Shown piece by piece: positions 38,802-46,786 of a stretch of 52,648 nt of DNA. Source of the DNA: Candidatus Gottesmanbacteria bacterium. GTDB lineage: Bacteria > Patescibacteriota > Microgenomatia > UBA10105 > UBA927. Position 1 is the first letter of the stretch, and each line of letters opens with the position of its first letter. Position numbers and translations under genes: made by a program. The DNA lies in contig JACPFZ010000026.1 of the NCBI GenBank assembly GCA_016182725.1, positions 1 through 52,648 of the forward strand, given 5' to 3'. The notes under the pieces are model-generated. The model made no database searches and was not told the origin of the DNA. It worked only from the letters and a program-made list of their open reading frames with translations.

Positions 38802-39461
38802 ATGGATACGATGCCTGGAGGGAAAAAAGTGCAATACCCAGAAGAATTTAAGCCAAAAGAGACGGAAAAACCATTAAAGTACAACAGTATTGCGATCTCG
38901 AGCCGACCAGGTGCCGGACGCTCGACACTTCTTCGAAACCTCAAACCTTATCTTGAACCGCTTGGCTGGGAAACATTTTCCGGCGGCGACTGGGCGAGAA
39001 AATTTGCCATTGAATCTGGAAAACACAATGCTCATGACGTGACCCATCACAAAGCCACGGATTATGGCGACGATATTGATTTGCAAATTGATGTTGCGAT
39101 GAGAGAAAAACTTACCAATCCAGCTAGTCACGTAGCAGTCGAATCCTGGATTGCCGGATGGAACATGCGGGGCTTGAAGCATGTATTGAAAGTACTCCTT
39201 ATGTGCGACGATGCGCTCCGGATTGATCGCATCGTCAATCGCGATAATATCACGGTAGAACAAGCAAAAGAGCACGTACGGGATCGGGAAGAAACCAATG
39301 TGAGTAAGTGGAGGCGGATGTATGGCGTGAGTGATTTTTGGGATCCGAAGTATTACGATCTGGTCATTAACACCTATTCTCATGGACCCAAAGAAACATT
39401 AGACTTGGTTCTTCAGGCGCTTGGGTACTTTATCGTAAATGGTCAACACCCGCAAAAGTAA
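38802..39461 (+). CDS. P-loop kinase, cytidylate kinase-like, with altered Walker A
   Basis: 219 residues. YNSIAISSRPGAGRSTLLRN occupies the P-loop position, but the usual GKPGSGKST reads SRPGAGRST, so the ATP-binding Lys is Arg. GWETFSGGDWARKFAIESGK, HVAVESWIAGWNMRGLKHVL and NRDNITVEQAKEHVRDREET follow the AAA/cytidylate kinase-like pattern (CMP-binding, lid arginines). The substrate may be CMP/dCMP or another nucleotide; activity is uncertain given the Arg. Single gene with its own promoter. Confidence 0.6.
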   Translation: MDTMPGGKKVQYPEEFKPKETEKPLKYNSIAISSRPGAGRSTLLRNLKPYLEPLGWETFSGGDWARKFAIESGKHNAHDVTHHKATDYGDDIDLQIDVAMREKLTNPASHVAVESWIAGWNMRGLKHVLKVLLMCDDALRIDRIVNRDNITVEQAKEHVRDREETNVSKWRRMYGVSDFWDPKYYDLVINTYSHGPKETLDLVLQALGYFIVNGQHPQK

Positions 39462-39467
39462 TACATC

Positions 39468-39496
39468 TTGACAAAAGTATTACGATAGTATATAAT
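39468..39496 (+). promoter_or_regulatory. Consensus promoter of the second AbrB/PIN operon
   Basis: TTGACA (39468-39473), exactly 17 nt, TATAAT (39491-39496), then 9 nt to the ATG at 39506. A perfect sigma70 match giving a leaderless or near-leaderless mRNA. Confidence 0.8.
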
Positions 39497-39505
39497 TCTT
39501 ACTAT

Positions 39506-39763
39506 ATGACCATGCTCACAACCATTACGACCAAAGGTCAGGTGACGATACCGGAGGCGGTACGTCGAACTCTTGGAGCATCTGTGGGGGATAAAGTAAT
39601 ATTTACGGATGTTGCTGTAGACAAAAAGCAAGCAGTAATTCGTATTATCCCCACTACCGTGGTTGAGAAGTTGGCCGGTTCGCTGAAGTCCTCTGTAGGG
39701 TATGTTCCGCAGGAAAAAGCACGTAAAATTGCGGCGCGTGCTCTTGGCAAGCGGTATGCATGA
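39506..39763 (+). CDS. AbrB-type antitoxin
   Basis: 85 residues: MLTTITTKGQVTIPEAVRRT is a canonical AbrB/MazE-like DNA-binding start, followed by SVGDKVIFTDV. The basic tail ends ARKIAARALGKRYA. The stop overlaps the PIN gene start by 4 nt. It would bind the toxin and repress its own promoter. Confidence 0.8.
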   Translation: MTMLTTITTKGQVTIPEAVRRTLGASVGDKVIFTDVAVDKKQAVIRIIPTTVVEKLAGSLKSSVGYVPQEKARKIAARALGKRYA

Positions 39764-40155
39764 AAGCTATTCGTTCCGTTCTCATTGACGCAAATATCAC
39801 CATTCGCTTCTTGCTTCAGGATCATCAAGGCCTGTTTATACGAGCAAAACAATTATTTCATCGTGCAGAACGAGGAGAAATTGATTGTTATTTCGATGAA
39901 GTTACTCTAGCGGAAGTCATTTGGGTATTAACATCTGTATATAAAATGAAACGCGAGGATATCGTAGGCAAGCTTGAGACATTATTTGTTCAAGAGTGGG
40001 TGGTAAATATACGGAAACATACCATGCTGCGGGCGCTTGCTTTTTATCGCATGAGTACCCTCAATTATATTGACTGCTGGCTTATGTCTGTGTCGGAGGA
40101 AAAGCATATTCCCTTGGAAACATTTGATGCGAAACTCAAGAAACATACAATATGA
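39760..40155 (+). CDS. PIN-domain ribonuclease toxin
   Basis: 131 residues: VLIDANITIRFLLQDH (first Asp), VTLAEVIWVLTSVYKMKRED (Glu), STLNYIDCWLMSVSEE (acidic position) and LETFDAKLKKH (final Asp). The pattern is that of VapC-like PIN toxins paired with AbrB antitoxins. Overlaps both the antitoxin gene and the next HD gene by 4 nt. Confidence 0.8.
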   Translation: MKAIRSVLIDANITIRFLLQDHQGLFIRAKQLFHRAERGEIDCYFDEVTLAEVIWVLTSVYKMKREDIVGKLETLFVQEWVVNIRKHTMLRALAFYRMSTLNYIDCWLMSVSEEKHIPLETFDAKLKKHTI

Positions 40156-40694
40156 TTCCCAACGAAGAGGAAGTAAAAGCACTCTGGGACAAATATCAGT
40201 TACCTGATAAAAAAAGGCTGCATGTGAGTTTGGTGGCAAAAGTTGCGTTATTTTTGGCAAAAGAATTACGATTTACGATTTACGATTTACGAATAAATGA
40301 CAAATTACTTCTTGCAGGAGCCTTGCTTCATGATATTGATAAAAACATTCCCAAGCTTCCCGGCGAAGTCCATCCGGATGCAGCGGTTCGGATACTTCGA
40401 CAAGAGGAGATGAGGGAGGTGGCAGACCTCGTCAAAACGCATCCACTCCACGCGATCCTTGATCCGAAGCTTGCTCCCAAAACTTGGGAAGAGAAACTGC
40501 TGTTTCTTGCGGACAAAATGGTGAAGCATGAGATTGTTGGCGTTGATACGCGCTTTAGTTTGTGGAATGCCGAACATTTACCGCAGAAAGAGCAAAAGAT
40601 ATTAGATCGAGCGTATCCAAAAGTAAAGGCACTGGAACGGGAAATTTTTGATATGATGGGTATAAAACCAGAAAAAGTTGCGCAGTTTGCATAA
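40152..40694 (+). CDS. HD-domain phosphohydrolase
   Basis: 180 residues: LHVSLVAKVALFLA (first His), AGALLHDIDKNIPKLPGE (His-Asp), HPDAAVRIL and KTHPLHAI (additional His) and LLFLADKMVKHEIVG (final Asp), the complete HD pattern as in YqeK-like or RNA/nucleotide phosphohydrolases. Codons for RFTIYDLRI are a run of nearly four 7-nt repeats (40266-40292), a slippage-prone tract within the gene. The start overlaps the PIN toxin by 4 nt. Confidence 0.75.
   Translation: MIPNEEEVKALWDKYQLPDKKRLHVSLVAKVALFLAKELRFTIYDLRINDKLLLAGALLHDIDKNIPKLPGEVHPDAAVRILRQEEMREVADLVKTHPLHAILDPKLAPKTWEEKLLFLADKMVKHEIVGVDTRFSLWNAEHLPQKEQKILDRAYPKVKALEREIFDMMGIKPEKVAQFA
40266..40292 (+). repeat. Heptanucleotide tandem repeat within the HD gene
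   Basis: TTACGAT three times followed by TTACGAA. Gain or loss of one unit (7 nt) would shift the reading frame. Confidence 0.8.
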
Positions 40695-40724
40695 AGGAGT
40701 ATACTTAGTGTAAAGGAGGACGCT

Positions 40725-41321
40725 ATGGTACATCGCTTTCTTACGCTGTTGAGTCTCGGACTATCTTTGATGTTTCTTTCTCCCGAACTCGTTTTTGCGA
40801 AAACTCCCGTTCAAGCAACGTCTGTGATACAACCTTCTCCCACTCCGCAAATTAGCGGGGAAGTGCTGGGAACGGTAACTAAGAAAGTGGATTACGTGTT
40901 GCCGTACCCAGGGATATCTTTGGATCACCCGCTCTATGTCTTAAAGCAACTTCGGGACATGATTTTAGAAAAACTTATCTCTGATCCTATTCGAAAGGCA
41001 GAGTTTTATATGTTGCAGGCAGATAAATTCGTCAATATGGCGGTTTTTGCCATTGATCAAGGAAAGACAAAAATTGTGGGTAAGGCAGTTACTCAAGGAG
41101 AATGGTACCTCCAGCAATCAGAAATCAAGTTGATAACACTCAAAAATAACGGTATATCCATTCCTGGCAGTGTCACTGATCGTCTGGAGAAGTCGGTAGC
41201 GAAGCATATCGAAGTCCTAACGGAATTACTTACGAACGTGAGCGCGTCAGAGAAAGAAGTAATCACCGACGCCCTTACCTTGGCCAAAAAGTTGCAAGCT
41301 GACTTGTCAAAGCTTAAGTAA
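40725..41321 (+). CDS. Exported DUF5667-domain protein
   Basis: 198 residues with a signal peptide (MVHRFLTLLSLGLSLMFLSP, cleavage near VFA). VDYVLPYPGISLDHPLYVLK followed by QLRDMILEKLISDPIRKAEF and YMLQADKFVNMAV are the DUF5667 signature. The remainder is helical (KHIEVLTELLTNVSASEKEV). Extracytoplasmic, function unknown. TATACT and AAAGGAGG precede the ATG. Confidence 0.8.
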   Translation: MVHRFLTLLSLGLSLMFLSPELVFAKTPVQATSVIQPSPTPQISGEVLGTVTKKVDYVLPYPGISLDHPLYVLKQLRDMILEKLISDPIRKAEFYMLQADKFVNMAVFAIDQGKTKIVGKAVTQGEWYLQQSEIKLITLKNNGISIPGSVTDRLEKSVAKHIEVLTELLTNVSASEKEVITDALTLAKKLQADLSKLK

Positions 41322-41371
41322 GTGAGAAGTAATAAGTGAATACAAATTTTTTCTTCACGTTTTTCATATCC

Positions 41372-41392
41372 CGTATCACGTATCCCGTATCA
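41372..41392. repeat. Second heptanucleotide tandem repeat (intergenic)
   Basis: CGTATCA, CGTATCC, CGTATCA in direct succession, preceded by a partial unit ATATCC. Lies between DUF5667 and nrdR genes. Confidence 0.7.
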
Positions 41393-41476
41393 CGTTTTTC
41401 CCCGTACTTTTTCCTCACTTGACGACTATTGAGGCTGTCAAAAAATATTGAGTAGTTCTGATGTAGAAATTGCCAG

Positions 41477-41506
41477 TTGACGACATGCCATTTAGTGTCC
41501 TAGGAT
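41477..41506 (+). promoter_or_regulatory. Promoter candidate for nrdR
   Basis: TTGACG (41477-41482), 18 nt, TAGGAT (41501-41506), about 38 nt before the nrdR ATG. TTGACGAC occurs twice (also near 41418). No convincing NrdR box pair was seen here. Confidence 0.4.
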
Positions 41507-41544
41507 CGTGAGTGGCACCAGATGTAGTGTTTTTTATTTCACAG

Positions 41545-41991
41545 ATGAAGTGTCCCTATTGTTCCAACGAAGCAACAGAAGTTATTGAGACGAGGGAAAG
41601 CGAAGATCTGTCGGTGACGCGCCGCAGGCGAACGTGTACGAAGTGCGAGAAGCGGTTTACGACGTACGAACGGGTAGAGCATGTGCCGCTCACCGTTATT
41701 AAAAAGGATGAGCGCAGGGAATCGTTTGATCGGGAAAAGCTTAAGCGCGGTATCTGGCGGGCAAGCGGCAAGACGACACTCAAAGCCGCAGACATTGATA
41801 GAATTGTTGATGAAGTGGAACGAGAACTCATTGGAGGAGAAGGAACGGAGATAGTCAGTAAAAAAATTGGAGAACTCGTTGCACGACGTTTAAAAAAATT
41901 AGACAAGATCGCCTATATTCGATTTGCAAGCGTATTTCGACAATTTGTGGATATAGAAGATTTTGAAAAAGAGTTACGAAAACTCCAATAA
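41545..41991 (+). CDS. nrdR: Transcriptional repressor NrdR
   Basis: 148 residues from MKCPYCSNEATEVIETRESE. The zinc ribbon has CPYC and CTKCEKRF. The ATP-cone contains VIKKDERRESFDREKLKRGI and later YIRFASVFRQFVDIEDF. NrdR senses ATP/dATP and represses ribonucleotide reductase genes; nrdJ follows 34 nt downstream. The frame is open to 41512, but conserved NrdR proteins begin at MKCP. Confidence 0.95.
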   Translation: MKCPYCSNEATEVIETRESEDLSVTRRRRTCTKCEKRFTTYERVEHVPLTVIKKDERRESFDREKLKRGIWRASGKTTLKAADIDRIVDEVERELIGGEGTEIVSKKIGELVARRLKKLDKIAYIRFASVFRQFVDIEDFEKELRKLQ

Positions 41992-42025
41992 CGATTATAC
42001 ATGTTATATAAATTATAAACCTTAT

Positions 42026-45000
42026 ATGGACCTTACCGGCATTCGTCAAACAGTCTTTTTAGATCGTTACGCGCTCAAAGATGAGACCGGTAAACCGGTC
42101 GAAAAAACTCCCGAGGAAATGTGGCGCAGAGTGGCGCACGCGATTGCACAGGTGGAGCCGAAAGCCAAACGGGAGCACTGGGAAGAGCAGTTTTATGATG
42201 CCATGCAGAATTTTATCCTCGTGCCGGGCGGACGTATCCTCTCTGGAGCAGGTACCGGCTACAAGGTTACATTTTATAATTGCTTCGTGGTTCCCAGCCC
42301 TGCAGATTCGCGCGGCGGCATACTCAAGACATTAGGTCAAATGGTAGAAATTATGTCGCGCGGCGGAGGGGTGGGCATCAACCTTTCCAGTTTGCGCCCC
42401 CGCGGCTCGCGCGTCAAGAAAGTAAACGGATTTTCTTCGGGTCCGTGCAATTGGGCGGAGTTGTTTAGTGTGGCTACCAAAGACATCATTCAGCAAGGCG
42501 GGTGCTTTGCGCCGGGGACGCGGATTATGACGCACCGGGGGCTCGTGCCAGTTGAAGAGATCGTCATGGGGAAGGCGCGCTCATTTGCCGCAACACACCA
42601 GGGGTATAAAGAGGTAACGGCGAGGTTTCATAACGGGAGAAAAGAAGTATATGAGGTAACGACTGCAGCCGGGTTTAGGGTCACGGCAACCGGAGAGCAC
42701 AAGTTCGTGACGTTTAACGAACGGGGCGAGTTCTTTCTTACACCGCTATCATCGCTTCGTGAGGGCGATCATACCGTGATGCTTTTGGGAGACTGGCGTG
42801 ATGACGTGCCGTGCGTGCAGCTTTCAACGAGCCTGCCGGAGCCCTCGAAACACTCATGGGGCAGAAAAGACATTGTGTTGCCCGAAGCATTTACCCAGGA
42901 TCTGGCATTCCTTATTGGTGCCTACCACGCCGACGGCTCTAAAATCAGCGATGAGTATAGTCCCAACGGGAAAGGTATCCGGATTGCCATGGCCCATGAC
43001 AGGCCGGAGGATCTCAAGACGCTTTTGAGTGCTATCACGCGATGCTTTGCTATAGAACCAAAGATCCATCACGGTGATGGGGCAGTGTGGGACGTGGAGA
43101 TATTCTCGCGTAGACTCAACGAATACCTTACCGAAAACAAACTCATGAAGGCATCAAGTGTCACGGTGACTGTGCCGGAGCAGGTCTTCCGTTCGCCCAA
43201 GTCTGTGGTATCGGCCTACATCGCCGGAGTATTTATGGGTGATGGTACCAACCGCGGCGGGAAAGGGGGCTTGCGCATTACGACGGTAAGCCGCCGCTTT
43301 GCCCAAGAACTCCAATTACTACTCATCAATGTAGGGATTGCATCGCGGATTGCAGTACAGGAAAGAAAAGAAAATCTTTTGGCTCCGTGGACCGAGAAAG
43401 TAGCAGACCACGAGGTATCGGTGCGGGATGGCGCGTTTGGATGGCCATTTAACGTCGTTAATCGGTTTGCGTACCTTGCAAATTTTCAGCGGACCATGGC
43501 GCGCACCAACCCGACGACGAGCCAGAAAGCGGCGTTGTTTCTCCAGGAACATCTCCCGCAGGTCTTCCAATCGGATCAACAGGACGTTGAGTTTCTCGCC
43601 TCCTGTGTTCCCGATGAAATCGTCAGTATCACCCCGAAGGGAATATTGCCGGTTTATGATCTGGAGGTTAGCGATACGCACCTTCTTTCCGGCAACGGAT
43701 TTTACACATCCAATAGCCGTCGCGGCGCCCTTATGCTCATGCTGTGGGACTGGCACCCGGATATCGAAGAATTTATTACGGTCAAACAAGACCTCACCCG
43801 CATCAACGGCGCCAATCTTTCCGTCTGTGTGTCCGATGCATTCATGGAGGCGGTGAAAAACGATAGCGATTGGGAGCTCGTGTTTCCGGATAAAGAAGAT
43901 CCGGACTACGATACGAAGTGGGACGGATATCTTTCTAATTGGCTTGCCTTGGGGAAAAAAGTGATTGTCCAAAAGACCGTCAAGGCACGAAAAATTTGGG
44001 ACCTGGTTGCCGAAGCCGCGTGGAAGAGCGCCGAGCCCGGCGTGGTGTTTATGGAGCGCTACAATAAATGGTTTAACAATTATTATTGGGAGCACGTCAA
44101 CTGTGTAAACCCATGCGTGACGGGAGATACGATCGTTTCTACTACGAACGGTATGCGCACCATTACAGATCTTTACCAGGAAGGTAAACCGTTCGCTGTG
44201 ATGGTTGACGGGAAACCATATCTTTCTTCGCCCGTTTTTAAAACCGGAACAAAAAGAGTCTACCGATTGAAAACCCGCGAAGGGTATCAACTCCGTTTAA
44301 CCCATGATCATAAGGTGTATACGCCATCAGGCAAGGTGGAGGCAAGGCAATTACAACAGGGAGACAACATTGTGTTAACGAGCGGTGGCGCATTTGGTGT
44401 GCATGGCACATTGGAAGAGGGTCAGGTACTTGGATGGCTTGTGGGAGATGGGAGCATGAAAGAAGATGTTGCGACATTATATTTTTATCGTAAAGAGAAA
44501 GAAGAGCTTGCGCCACGATTTGCTGCGATGGTGAGTGCTATGGTTGATGGCGAACAAATAGTTTCGCGTTCGTATCCTGTGGGTGCTCAATATATTGAGA
44601 AAGAAGATAAAGCAGTAGTTGAATCCGTTCGCCTATGGCGTATGGCCAAGCGGTATGGACTTTCTCATGAAAACAAATATCTTGTGCCGCAGACAATATG
44701 TACTGGTTCAGAAGCAATGCAGCGAGGATTTTTACAGGGACTATTTTCTAGCGATGGACATGTTGCCGGTACCCCAAAAAAAGGTGTTTCTGTGCGACTT
44801 ACCTCTGTAAGCCATAAACTTCTTATCGATGTACAACGGTTGCTTCTCAATTTTGGAATCGTAAGCAAGCTATATCAAAACCGCCGAGACGCTGGTATGC
44901 GACGTTTGCCCGATGGGCATGGAGGTTATAAGGAATATACCTGTCAAGCCTATCACGACTTGGTGATTGCAAAATCAGATCTTCATCTTTTTGCAAGTTT

Positions 45001-46702
45001 GATCGGTTTTTTACAGGAAGAAAAACAAGAGAAGCTTCGATCGCTTTTGGCAACGTATGTTCGTGGACCGTATAAGAAGTCCTTCATAGCGACATTTGAT
45101 GGTTTAGAAGAAGAAGGGATGGAAGATGTCTTTGATATTACCGTTGCCGGTATTCATCGGTTTGCTGCAAACGGCATGATAGTTTCCAATTGCGGTGAGG
45201 AAGCTCTTCCAGATTGGGGCGTTTGCAATTTGTGTTCCATCAATCTTGCGGCACTCGTGACCGATGCGGGAGAGATGGATTACAAGCGCCTGGCAGACAT
45301 TGCCAAAATTGGCGTGCGATTTCAGGATGACATTGTGGATGCGGATTTCTACGTGTTTGATGAAATTTCTAAGGTCCAGAAGGGAGGCGAGCGGCGGATA
45401 GGGCTAGGGACCATGGGGTTGGGCGATGCGCTTATTAAAATGAAACTGCGCTATGGCTCAGCTGAATCGTTGCCGGTTATTGATAAAATCTATCGCACCA
45501 TTCGCGACGCCGCGTATGAAGCATCCGTGGACATTGCGAAAGAAAAAGGAGCATTTCCAAAGATAGATATTGAAAAGCATCTTGATGCGTACTTTATCAA
45601 ACAACTTCCCGAAGATACGAGAAAGAAAATGAAAAAGCATGGGGTGCGAAATAGCGTGGTGCTCCAACAGGCGCCCACAGGGTCAACCTCGCTCCTTTCC
45701 GGAGTTTCCAGTGGCATTGAGCCGGTGTATGAATTTGAATTTATTCGGCGTGACCGGCTCGGAGAACATACGCTGCGCCATCCGCTCTATGATGCATGGT
45801 TTGATGCGTTTAAAAAAACGAATGGGCGGGAACCCACCAAAGAAGAACGTCCCGGTTGGTTTGTGTCGGCAAATGATCTGACGCCGGAAGACCACGTGCA
45901 CGTGCAGGCAACGATTCAAAAGTATGTAGATGCCAGCATTAGTAAAACCGTCAACGCGCCCAAAACGCACACAGTGGAAGATGTCAAGCGACTCTACACG
46001 TTGGCGTATGAACTAGGATGTAAAGGCATCGCGTATATGCGCGAAGGGAGCAGGCAAGGAGTGCTGTCTCGCCCTGACTCCGCCAAGGCTTCGTCGGGCA
46101 AGCAGGAAGAAAAACGAGCAGAGCAGTCGCGACCCGAAGTAAAGCCTCGGCCAATGATTGCCCACGGATCAACCTATCAGATAGAAACGCCGGTGGGACA
46201 GGCATTTATCACTATCAATACCAATGGTGGCATGCAGCCGTTGGAGATATTTATTAATGTTGGGAAAGCAGGAAGCGACGTAACGGCTATGGCAGAGGCA
46301 ATGGGTCGGTTGATATCATTAACATTGCGCATGGCCTCTCCTATTCCCGCCTTGGACCGTGCCCACAAAATAGCAGCGGAGCTTATCGGCATTGGCGGCG
46401 CCCGTAGTTTAGGTTTTGGAGAAAATAGAGTGCGCAGTTTGCCTGATGCTATTGCCAAAGTGATTGACCGGCACTTTGGTTTTTTCACGAAACACCGTTT
46501 AAGTGATTCTGCGCCCGATGCAGTGAATGGTCATACCTCGGAAGACCTCGGTACAAGTACGCCAGCGCAACAATTACCGTTACCGCAAACGCAATCCCAG
46601 CGCATGGTGACCGTTGACTTATGTCCCCAATGTGGCGAAGGAAGCCTGGTGTTTGAAGAATCCTGCAAGAAATGTTATAGCTGCGGCTATTCGGAATGTT
46701 AA
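42026..46702 (+). CDS. nrdJ: Adenosylcobalamin-dependent (class II) ribonucleotide reductase with two inteins
   Basis: 1558 residues, of which 404 and 359 are inteins, leaving a 795-residue enzyme. Extein features are NCFVVPSP (redox Cys), GGGVGINLSSLRPRGS, NPCGEEALPDWGVCNLCSIN (radical-site region), a long LQQAPTGSTSLLSGVSSGIE phosphate/substrate segment and a C-terminal zinc ribbon with the shuttle cysteines (CPQCGEG, CKKCYSCGYSEC). It reduces ribonucleotides to deoxyribonucleotides using adenosylcobalamin. A linker near residue 1355-1365 (RPDSAKASSGKQ) is encoded by a REP-like palindrome. Start at 42026 by family N-terminus (MDLTGIRQTVFLDRYA); TATAAA lies 6 nt upstream. Confidence 0.93.
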   Translation: MDLTGIRQTVFLDRYALKDETGKPVEKTPEEMWRRVAHAIAQVEPKAKREHWEEQFYDAMQNFILVPGGRILSGAGTGYKVTFYNCFVVPSPADSRGGILKTLGQMVEIMSRGGGVGINLSSLRPRGSRVKKVNGFSSGPCNWAELFSVATKDIIQQGGCFAPGTRIMTHRGLVPVEEIVMGKARSFAATHQGYKEVTARFHNGRKEVYEVTTAAGFRVTATGEHKFVTFNERGEFFLTPLSSLREGDHTVMLLGDWRDDVPCVQLSTSLPEPSKHSWGRKDIVLPEAFTQDLAFLIGAYHADGSKISDEYSPNGKGIRIAMAHDRPEDLKTLLSAITRCFAIEPKIHHGDGAVWDVEIFSRRLNEYLTENKLMKASSVTVTVPEQVFRSPKSVVSAYIAGVFMGDGTNRGGKGGLRITTVSRRFAQELQLLLINVGIASRIAVQERKENLLAPWTEKVADHEVSVRDGAFGWPFNVVNRFAYLANFQRTMARTNPTTSQKAALFLQEHLPQVFQSDQQDVEFLASCVPDEIVSITPKGILPVYDLEVSDTHLLSGNGFYTSNSRRGALMLMLWDWHPDIEEFITVKQDLTRINGANLSVCVSDAFMEAVKNDSDWELVFPDKEDPDYDTKWDGYLSNWLALGKKVIVQKTVKARKIWDLVAEAAWKSAEPGVVFMERYNKWFNNYYWEHVNCVNPCVTGDTIVSTTNGMRTITDLYQEGKPFAVMVDGKPYLSSPVFKTGTKRVYRLKTREGYQLRLTHDHKVYTPSGKVEARQLQQGDNIVLTSGGAFGVHGTLEEGQVLGWLVGDGSMKEDVATLYFYRKEKEELAPRFAAMVSAMVDGEQIVSRSYPVGAQYIEKEDKAVVESVRLWRMAKRYGLSHENKYLVPQTICTGSEAMQRGFLQGLFSSDGHVAGTPKKGVSVRLTSVSHKLLIDVQRLLLNFGIVSKLYQNRRDAGMRRLPDGHGGYKEYTCQAYHDLVIAKSDLHLFASLIGFLQEEKQEKLRSLLATYVRGPYKKSFIATFDGLEEEGMEDVFDITVAGIHRFAANGMIVSNCGEEALPDWGVCNLCSINLAALVTDAGEMDYKRLADIAKIGVRFQDDIVDADFYVFDEISKVQKGGERRIGLGTMGLGDALIKMKLRYGSAESLPVIDKIYRTIRDAAYEASVDIAKEKGAFPKIDIEKHLDAYFIKQLPEDTRKKMKKHGVRNSVVLQQAPTGSTSLLSGVSSGIEPVYEFEFIRRDRLGEHTLRHPLYDAWFDAFKKTNGREPTKEERPGWFVSANDLTPEDHVHVQATIQKYVDASISKTVNAPKTHTVEDVKRLYTLAYELGCKGIAYMREGSRQGVLSRPDSAKASSGKQEEKRAEQSRPEVKPRPMIAHGSTYQIETPVGQAFITINTNGGMQPLEIFINVGKAGSDVTAMAEAMGRLISLTLRMASPIPALDRAHKIAAELIGIGGARSLGFGENRVRSLPDAIAKVIDRHFGFFTKHRLSDSAPDAVNGHTSEDLGTSTPAQQLPLPQTQSQRMVTVDLCPQCGEGSLVFEESCKKCYSCGYSEC
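42503..43714 (+). mobile_element. Intein 1 of NrdJ (404 residues, LAGLIDADG homing endonuclease)
   Basis: Inserted at IIQQGG/SRRGAL. Block A is CFAPGTRIMTHRGLVPVEEI with the nucleophile Cys1; block B VTATGEHKFVTF with T-x-x-H. The LAGLIDADG motifs are AFLIGAYHADGSK and AYIAGVFMGDGTN, both with the catalytic Asp. Blocks F/G are VYDLEVSDTHLLSGNGFYTS followed by N. The +1 extein residue is Ser. The penultimate residue is Ser, where most inteins have His. The reading frame is uninterrupted. Confidence 0.93.
44114..45190 (+). mobile_element. Intein 2 of NrdJ (359 residues, LAGLIDADG homing endonuclease)
   Basis: Inserted within the active-site motif, between Pro and Cys of NPCGE. Block A is CVTGDTIVSTTNGMRTITDL, block B LRLTHDHKVYT. 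The LAGLIDADG motifs are VLGWLVGDGSM and LQGLFSSDGHV. Blocks F/G are VFDITVAGIHRFAANGMIVS followed by N. The +1 residue is the catalytic Cys of NrdJ. The penultimate residue is again Ser. Base composition of its endonuclease part is more AT-rich than the extein, consistent with separate ancestry. Confidence 0.93.
46071..46099 (+). repeat. REP-like palindrome in the nrdJ linker
   Basis: GCCCTGAC...GTCGGGC type imperfect palindrome encoding RPDSAKASSGK in a poorly conserved linker just before the last domain. Confidence 0.4.
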
Positions 46703-46765
46703 TCCGATAAATCCGACAAATAAGCAAATCCGACAAATGTTTTTATTTGTAGTATTTATCGGATT
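46701..46765 (+). repeat. Hairpin between nrdJ and the cobalamin adenosyltransferase gene
   Basis: AATCCGATAAAT (46701-46712, overlapping the nrdJ stop) is exactly inverse to ATTTATCGGATT (46754-46765). Inside, ACAAAT/ATTTGT forms a second stem, and the left half consists of repeated AATCCGAYA units. It may act as an mRNA processing or attenuation structure between the two genes. Confidence 0.6.
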
Positions 46766-46786
46766 TGTAGTATTTGTTTATTGTTT

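Noticed and set aside
42332..44516. Reverse-strand ORFs of 90-320 codons across nrdJ
   Set aside because: They mirror codon bias of nrdJ and its inteins, have no family resemblance and no promoters.
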